Below, in pieces: positions 58,987 to 64,000 of a stretch of 64,000 bases of DNA. This stretch comes from Dysosmobacter welbionis (GTDB lineage Bacteria > Bacillota > Clostridia > Oscillospirales > Oscillospiraceae). Position 1 is the stretch's first letter, and each line of letters begins with the position of its first letter. The notes below the pieces were generated by a model, which ran no database searches, was not told where the DNA came from, and saw only the letters and a program-made list of their open reading frames with translations. Both the position numbers and the translations under genes were made by a program. The stretch spans positions 124,001 through 188,000 of the forward strand of contig NZ_CP034413.3 in the NCBI RefSeq assembly GCF_005121165.3, read 5' to 3'.

Positions 58987-59493
58987 TCATTCGTTCTCTC
59001 TGTTCTCTAAAAGCTTTGCCAGGACCGCCAGACGGGGATCCGTCTCCTTCCCGCAGGAGCAGGGGCCGAGGTTCAGGTCGGCACCGCACCGGGGGCACAG
59101 TCCTTTGCAATCTTCCGAACACAATGTCTTGGTGTCCATTCCAAGGATGAACGCCGTGCGGGCCAGATCGCCCACATCCACTTCCCCATCCTCCAGCAGG
59201 ACGATCTCGTCGTTGTCCTCGTTCTGGAGCTCTTCCGCCAATAGGCAGCGAAAGGGAACGGTCTTGTCCTGAAGAAACGCCTTGCCGCACCGGTCGCAGA
59301 CCGCGTCCAGCGTGGTCCGGGCCGTCAGCTCCAGCTCCAGGAGATCCGCGGTGTTGCTCACCGCGCCCTCCACCTCCACAGGGCGGCTGATGGGATGCCG
59401 TCCGGCAAATTCCACGTCGGACAAGTCCAGAGAAAACTGGAACGTCAGGCGCTTGCCAGGGGCATGCAGTATGGGTCTTACATCAAAACGCAT
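58987..59493 (-). CDS. yceD: YceD/DUF177 family protein
   Basis: 168 residues. DUF177 features: MRFDVRPILHAPGKRLTFQF, VEGAVSNTADLLELELTART, then CDRCGKAFLQDKTVPFRC, and the C-terminal cysteine pairs CSEDCKGLCPRCGADLN. The protein is linked to 23S rRNA accumulation in other bacteria. It lies 51 bases upstream of rpmF, forming the widely conserved yceD-rpmF operon. Confidence 0.93.
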   Translation of the reverse strand: MRFDVRPILHAPGKRLTFQFSLDLSDVEFAGRHPISRPVEVEGAVSNTADLLELELTARTTLDAVCDRCGKAFLQDKTVPFRCLLAEELQNEDNDEIVLLEDGEVDVGDLARTAFILGMDTKTLCSEDCKGLCPRCGADLNLGPCSCGKETDPRLAVLAKLLENRENE

Positions 59494-59612
59494 AAGCTAC
59501 CTCGTAATGACACGAATAGTATTATAAGGGATGTGTGCCCGGTTGTCAAACAATTTTTTCATGTTTTTGCCGTTTCCGGGCAAATTTTTTCGTTTCCGGG
59601 CAGGCGCTCTGT

Positions 59613-60083
59613 TCAGCTCTCCTCTTCCCGACGCTTCTGCCAGCCGGTGATGTCGATGCCCAGGATCACATTGCGGAAGCCCTCCTGCAGCCGGGCATAG
59701 GTGGTGATGTTGTAGATGTCCTTGGGCCGGCGGGTGTTCCAGCCGTCCCGCAGCCGCTCCGCCAGCTCTTGGCACAGGGGCTCCTCCAGTCCCAGCAGCA
59801 TGGGGGAAAGATACGTCACCAGCATCTGCTTTTCCCGGGCCTGGACCATGGTCCGGTTCCAGGGGCGCTGGCGTTTCCACCCTGCCTCCAGCAGGTCCAG
59901 CAGCTGCTCCGCCAGTACCCGGCGGCCGTCAGGGTCCTCCGCCGTCTCCCGGACGGCCTCCATGTACAGTGGTCCGAATCGCTCCGTGTAGGTCCGGAAG
60001 GCGCTGGTGTACTCCCGGCGGGTGAACCGCTCGTTGTAATAGCGCGCCTCCTGCACGGCGGCGCAGAGCTCTTCCAGCTTCAT
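59613..60083 (-). CDS. Hypothetical protein, 156 aa
   Basis: Mostly helical and charged; segments ARYYNERFTRREYTSAFRTY, GPLYMEAVRETAEDPDGRRV and YNITTYARLQEGFRNVILGI. No cysteines apart from one near the start and one in CQELAERL. I do not recognise the family. It overlaps the preceding membrane protein gene by four bases, so the pair is translationally coupled. Confidence 0.72.
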   Translation of the reverse strand: MKLEELCAAVQEARYYNERFTRREYTSAFRTYTERFGPLYMEAVRETAEDPDGRRVLAEQLLDLLEAGWKRQRPWNRTMVQAREKQMLVTYLSPMLLGLEEPLCQELAERLRDGWNTRRPKDIYNITTYARLQEGFRNVILGIDITGWQKRREEES

Positions 60084-60418
60084 TCCTCGTCCCGTCCCTT
60101 CTGGTCCGCTTCGGGTCCGACCTGTTCTGCAGGTGTCGCCGGACGCTTCTGCTCCGGCAGGGCGTCGTCCTGGCTCCAGCTATCCGGGTCGTCCTTGTGA
60201 GCCTTGGCGTACTGGTACGCCTTCCACTCCCGCCAAAGCACCATCGCCCCTGCCGCGGCGAACACTGCGCCCGCCGCCGCGTTCAGAGCCACGGTTTCGG
60301 CGGTCCCGTCCCAGATGCCCTTCATCAGCTGGTAGGCCAGATACAGCAGGTAGCCCCCTGCCAAGACCCGGAAATAGTTCACCCAGCCCCGCTGTTTGTT
60401 TCCGTCATGCTGCGCCAT
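60080..60418 (-). CDS. Hypothetical small membrane protein, 112 aa
   Basis: ATG 60418 with AGGAGA upstream. Two membrane helices, VNYFRVLAGGYLLYLAYQLM and LNAAAGAVFAAAGAMVLW, followed by a charged cytoplasmic tail (KAHKDDPDSWSQDDALPEQK). No known family recognised. Coupled to the downstream hypothetical gene by ATGA. Confidence 0.75.
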   Translation of the reverse strand: MAQHDGNKQRGWVNYFRVLAGGYLLYLAYQLMKGIWDGTAETVALNAAAGAVFAAAGAMVLWREWKAYQYAKAHKDDPDSWSQDDALPEQKRPATPAEQVGPEADQKGRDEE

Positions 60419-60524
60419 ACGTCCAGTTTCTCCTAACCGATTCAAAAAATTCTCTCCCCGCTTTACAAGCGCCCGGCAAACAGGTATGATGGTAGCATCA
60501 AATACTTGCCCATCGGAGGATGCC

Positions 60525-61496
60525 ATGCGGGAACTCACCATTGGAAAAAACGACGCCGGACAGCGGCTGGACCGCTTTGTGGCCAAAAGCCTGCCCCTGC
60601 TGCCCCCCACCCTGCTGCAGAAATACATCCGCCTCAAGCGGATCAAAGTCAACGGCAGGGGTGCCAAGCGGGACACACGGCTGGAGTCCGGCGATATTTT
60701 ACAATTATATATCAACGACGAGTTCTTTGACAAGCCCTCTGAGGAAAACATCTTTCTCACCGTGTTCCGTCCCCAGCTGGACATCGTGTACGAAGACGAG
60801 AATCTGCTGCTGGTGAACAAGCGGCCGGGGCTGGTGGTCCACGCCGATGAGACGGAGAAGGTCAACACCCTCATCAACCACATTCAGGCCTACCTGTACC
60901 AGAAAAAAGAGTGGAATCCCAAATGGGAGAACGCCTTTGCGCCCGCCCTGTGCAACCGGATCGACCGGAACACCGGCGGCATTGTCATTGCCGCCAAGAA
61001 CGCGGAGACCCTGCGGATCATAAATGAGAAGATCAAAAACCATGAGGTGGAGAAGTCTTATCTCTGCATCACCGTAGGCCGCCCCAAGCCAGTGGAGGGG
61101 AAGATTGCGGGCTTTCTTTTAAAAGATGAGGCGAAAAAGCAGGTGGCTTTCTATCGCCGTCCCATTCCCGGCGGAAAGACTGCCGTGACCCTGTACCGGA
61201 CTCTGGAGACCCGGGGCCCGCTGTCTTTGGTAGAGTGTCGGCTGCTCACCGGCCGGACCCACCAGATCCGGGTGTCCATGGCGGAGATCGGCTGTCCCCT
61301 GCTGGGGGACGGCAAGTACGGCCGGGGGGATGTGAACCGCCGCTACGGCGAGACCCGGCAGGCCCTGTATTCCTACCAGCTGGCCTTCCCTTTCCCCACG
61401 GACGCCGGGGCGCTGAATTACCTGCGGGGCAGGGTCTTCACCGTGGCGGATGTGCCCTTCCGGGACAAGTATTTTCCCGCGCCGGAAACTCCTTAA
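60525..61496 (+). CDS. RluA-family pseudouridine synthase
   Basis: Isomerises uridines in rRNA or tRNA. 323 residues from ATG 60525 (CGGAGGA upstream). An N-terminal S4 domain, LDRFVAKSLPLLPPTLLQKY with IKVNGRGAKRDTRLESGD, precedes the catalytic domain. The catalytic motif is CNRIDRNTGGIVIAAKN, with Asp about residue 148; the more common form is HRLDxxTSG, so this is a divergent RluC-like subgroup. LLTGRTHQIRVSMAEIGCPL and GDGKYG confirm the family. Confidence 0.92.
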   Translation: MRELTIGKNDAGQRLDRFVAKSLPLLPPTLLQKYIRLKRIKVNGRGAKRDTRLESGDILQLYINDEFFDKPSEENIFLTVFRPQLDIVYEDENLLLVNKRPGLVVHADETEKVNTLINHIQAYLYQKKEWNPKWENAFAPALCNRIDRNTGGIVIAAKNAETLRIINEKIKNHEVEKSYLCITVGRPKPVEGKIAGFLLKDEAKKQVAFYRRPIPGGKTAVTLYRTLETRGPLSLVECRLLTGRTHQIRVSMAEIGCPLLGDGKYGRGDVNRRYGETRQALYSYQLAFPFPTDAGALNYLRGRVFTVADVPFRDKYFPAPETP

Positions 61497-61535
61497 AAAA
61501 TTCCCGTAAAACCCCGGCGAAATCTTTGATTTTGC

Positions 61536-61564
61536 TTGACTTTTCGCCACACATCGGATATAGT
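61536..61564 (+). promoter_or_regulatory. Promoter of the potABC operon
   Basis: TTGACT (61536-61541) and TATAGT (61559-61564) with a 17-base spacer, about 90 bases before potA. Confidence 0.75.
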
Positions 61565-61660
61565 TTGTTATTGCTGAATTTCGACGAGAAAGGTTCCCCC
61601 TCAACAGAGAAAAGAGGCGTTTCATTGTAATCAAAATTATTATGAAATGGGGGAGGATAC

Positions 61661-62845
61661 ATGTCCAAAGAGTTGATTCGTCTGCGGAACATCCGTATGG
61701 CGTTTGACGACGAAGTGGTTCTCAACGATTTAAACCTCTATATCAACGACAAAGAATTCCTCACACTGCTTGGACCCAGCGGCTGCGGCAAGACCACAAC
61801 GCTGCGTATTATTGGCGGCTTCACGACCCCTGTGTCGGGAGACGTCCTGTTCGACGGTGTGAGGATTAATGACGTTCCGCCCTATCGGCGGCAGATCAAC
61901 ACGGTGTTCCAGAAATACGCCCTGTTTCCCCACATGAATGTGTTTGAGAACGTGGCCTTCGGCCTGCGGATGCAGAAGCGGCCGGACCCGAAGGATCCCT
62001 CCGGCAAGCGCCGGGTAAAGATCCCGGAGACGGAGATCCGTCAGCGTGTGCTGGAAATGCTGGAGGTTGTCAGCCTGAAGGGCTTTGAAAACCGCAAGCC
62101 GGACGCCCTGTCCGGCGGCCAGCAGCAGCGGGTGGCCATCGCCCGGGCCCTGGTAAACCGGCCCAAGGTGCTGCTGCTGGACGAGCCCCTGGGCGCTCTG
62201 GATCTAAAGCTCCGCAAGGACATGCAGCTGGAGCTGAAGAAAATCCAGCAGCAGGTGGGCATCACCTTCATCTACGTCACCCACGACCAGGAGGAGGCCC
62301 TGACCATGTCCGACACCATCGTAGTGATGGACAAGGGCTGCATCCAGCAGATCGGCACGCCGGAGGATATCTATAACGAGCCCAAGAACGCCTTTGTGGC
62401 GGACTTCATCGGTGAGTCCAACATCATTGACGGCGTCATGGTCCGGGACAAGCTGGTGAAGATGTACGGCCGGGAGTTTCCCTGCCTGGATGGCGGCTTT
62501 GCTGAGAACGAGCCGGTGGACGTGGTCATCCGGCCCGAGGACATCGACATCGTCCCCATGGAGCAGGGACAACTGGTGGGGACTGTCACCTCTGTCACCT
62601 TCAAGGGGATGCAGTACGACATCATCGTGGATTTCCGGGGCTTCAAATGGCTTATCCAAACCACAGACCATTCCCCCGTGGGCGCCCGGATCGGCATCAA
62701 GATCGATCCCGACGGCATCCACATTATGAAAAAGAGTCCGTATTCCGGGATGTTCGGCGATTACTCCTCCTTCTCGGAAGAATATGAGGAGATGAGCGAC
62801 GCCAACTGGGAGGCGGATGAGGAGGAGAGCGAGGATGAAAAATAA
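61661..62845 (+). CDS. potA: Spermidine/putrescine ABC transporter ATP-binding protein
   Basis: 394 residues. Walker [18 protein letters not shown]-loop [20 protein letters not shown], signature [17 protein letters not shown], Walker [18 protein letters not shown]-loop [14 protein letters not shown]. The C-terminal TOBE domain has [13 protein letters not shown]. The acidic tail ([11 protein letters not shown]) is longer than usual. GGGGGAGGA precedes ATG 61661. It overlaps potB by 11 bases. Confidence 0.93.
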   Translation: MSKELIRLRNIRMAFDDEVVLNDLNLYINDKEFLTLLGPSGCGKTTTLRIIGGFTTPVSGDVLFDGVRINDVPPYRRQINTVFQKYALFPHMNVFENVAFGLRMQKRPDPKDPSGKRRVKIPETEIRQRVLEMLEVVSLKGFENRKPDALSGGQQQRVAIARALVNRPKVLLLDEPLGALDLKLRKDMQLELKKIQQQVGITFIYVTHDQEEALTMSDTIVVMDKGCIQQIGTPEDIYNEPKNAFVADFIGESNIIDGVMVRDKLVKMYGREFPCLDGGFAENEPVDVVIRPEDIDIVPMEQGQLVGTVTSVTFKGMQYDIIVDFRGFKWLIQTTDHSPVGARIGIKIDPDGIHIMKKSPYSGMFGDYSSFSEEYEEMSDANWEADEEESEDEK

Positions 62846-63716
62846 GCTCTCATTGTTCGCCGTTCCCTATGTGGGATGGATGTCCATCTTCGTGGTGGCG
62901 CCCATCATCATTATGGTGGTCTATGCCTTCAGCACCGCCGCCGGGGACTTCACGCTGGAGAACTTCGCCCGCATGGGTACCTATACAGCAGTGTTCACCC
63001 GCTCGTTTAAGCTGGCCATCATCGCCACACTGATCGCTCTGCTGATCGGATACCCGGTATCCTATATGCTCTCCAAGGAGGGGCCGCAGGTGCAGCGCAT
63101 CGCTATGGTGCTCATCATGCTGCCCATGTGGATGAATTTTCTGCTGCGGACCTATTCCTGGATGTCCATTCTGGAGAACAACGGACTTTTGAACCAGCTG
63201 TTTCAGCAGATCGGCCTGATCGACCTTTACAACCAGATCGCTATGCACTTTGCATCTGATCCCGCCGCGTATGTCCCCATCGATCACTTCCAGATGATCG
63301 GTACCCAGGGCGCCGTAGTGCTGGGTATGGTGTACAACTACCTGCCCTTCATGATCCTGCCCATCTACTCCGTGCTGGTAAAGCTGGACCATTCCCTCAT
63401 TGAAGCGGCCCGGGACCTAGGCGCCAGCAGCGTGCAGGTGTTCCGCAAGGTCATCCTGCCCCTGTCTTTGCCGGGGGTGCTCTCCGGCATCACCATGGTG
63501 TTCGTGCCCTCCGTGTCCACCTTCGCCATCTCCCGTCTGCTGGGCGGCGGCACCCAGATGATGCTGGGCGACCTGATCGAACAGCAGTTCCTGGGCGGGG
63601 CCTATAATCCCCAGCTCGGGGCGGCTATCGCGCTTGTGATGATGGCCATTGTGGTGGTGTGTATGCTGGTGATGAACCGTTTCGGCGACGGTGAGGAACA
63701 GGCGGTGATGCTGTGA
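62835..63716 (+). CDS. potB: Spermidine/putrescine ABC transporter permease PotB
   Basis: 293 residues with about six membrane helices. [40 protein letters not shown] (the RTYSW motif of PotB) and the EAA loop [20 protein letters not shown] with [14 protein letters not shown] 62835 overlaps the end of potA and is preceded by GAGGAGAGCGAGG. Confidence 0.93.
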   Translation: MKNKLSLFAVPYVGWMSIFVVAPIIIMVVYAFSTAAGDFTLENFARMGTYTAVFTRSFKLAIIATLIALLIGYPVSYMLSKEGPQVQRIAMVLIMLPMWMNFLLRTYSWMSILENNGLLNQLFQQIGLIDLYNQIAMHFASDPAAYVPIDHFQMIGTQGAVVLGMVYNYLPFMILPIYSVLVKLDHSLIEAARDLGASSVQVFRKVILPLSLPGVLSGITMVFVPSVSTFAISRLLGGGTQMMLGDLIEQQFLGGAYNPQLGAAIALVMMAIVVVCMLVMNRFGDGEEQAVML

Positions 63717-64000
63717 AACGGAAGCATCTGCTGGGAAACCGCATCTTCATGGCGTTGGTATTCGTATTCCTGTATGCGCCGATTTTCATTCTCATCATCT
63801 TCTCCTTCAATGCCGGCAACAGCAGCGCGGTGTGGAAGGGCTTCTCCCTGCACTGGTATGCGGAGCTGTTCCAGAACCGCCTCATTATGCAGAGTGTCTA
63901 TACCACGCTGCTGGTATCCGTGCTTTCCACGCTGATTGCCACTGTGGCGGGCACCTTTGCAGCCATTGGCCTGGCCAGTATGCGGCGGCGGTGGCGCACG
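63713..64000 (+). CDS. potC: Spermidine/putrescine ABC transporter permease PotC, N-terminal part (runs off window)
   Basis: GTG start at 63713 overlapping the potB stop by four bases. The product begins [20 protein letters not shown] and continues YAPIFILIIFSFNAGNSSAV, then LHWYAELFQNRLIMQSVYTT, typical for PotC (FSFN, FSLxWYxxLF). 96 residues are in the window; the EAA loop and later helices are beyond 64000. A PotD binding protein is expected next. Confidence 0.92.
   Translation, partial: MKRKHLLGNRIFMALVFVFLYAPIFILIIFSFNAGNSSAVWKGFSLHWYAELFQNRLIMQSVYTTLLVSVLSTLIATVAGTFAAIGLASMRRRWRT

Noticed and set aside
59565-59600. Repeat CGTTTCCGGGCA (twice) and small TTGCC/GGCAA hairpin as a plus-strand terminator
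   Set aside because: No plus-strand gene ends there; too short to claim.

Overview
The window looks like a chromosomal segment of a GC-rich, spore-forming gut Firmicute, probably of the Oscillospiraceae (Flavonifractor/Intestinimonas/Dysosmobacter type). The evidence is the AddAB recombination enzyme, the DpaA/DpaB dipicolinate synthase pair for spores, an FMN-riboswitch RibU transporter, strong AGGAGG ribosome sites and high GC housekeeping genes. The taxon is an inference; the 16S gene at 50981-52515 would settle it.

Layout. 1-22.1 kb is ordinary high-GC core: nifJ (5' part), a YigZ protein, hflX, rpmE, an orphan TRAP binding protein, addA/addB, corA, FMN riboswitch-ribU, dinB, a 5-formyl-THF cyclo-ligase and glyA. 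22.3-32.2 kb is a visibly lower-GC island. It holds a catabolic operon (transaldolase-like enzyme, sugar-isomerase-like TIM barrel, complete TRAP transporter DctP-Q-M) under a divergent GntR regulator, a MITE and a related decayed insertion sequence. It ends in a gene graveyard: remnants of a histidine phosphatase, an SDR enzyme, an MBL hydrolase, lplA and a glycyl radical enzyme.

32.5-39.7 kb carries a 2-oxoacid dehydrogenase complex (E2, E3 and a fused E1 alpha-beta), facing a DeoR regulator and PfkB kinase pair. Good sigma-A promoters with palindromic operators lie at both ends. 40.1-43.8 kb is mobile DNA: an istB relic, a dense cluster of hairpins, a small membrane protein, a TnpW-like peptide and a large serine recombinase. 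43.8-47 kb has a sigma/anti-sigma pair, DUF2752, DUF4870 and VanW genes. 47.1-52.9 kb is a complete rRNA operon on the minus strand in the order 16S-Ala-Ile-23S-Lys-Glu-5S, with tandem promoters. 53-64 kb returns to core genes: dpaAB, yjjG, gpsA-plsY-der, yceD-rpmF, an RluA-type synthase and the start of a potABC polyamine transporter.

Sequence quality matters here. Der, an essential GTPase, is split by one missing base in a G/C run, and dinB, the E2 gene and yigZ each need exactly the same repair (+1 base in a G/C run). These four are therefore probably consensus errors rather than pseudogenes. The lesions at 28.7-32.2 kb are different: they include real deletions, gene fusions and a 25-bp fold-back, and represent genuine decay.

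I did not find a clear new defence system or CRISPR array. The most novel-looking parts are the TRAP/transaldolase catabolic operon, the fused-E1 complex with its shared operators, the hairpin clusters and the MITE/IS pair.
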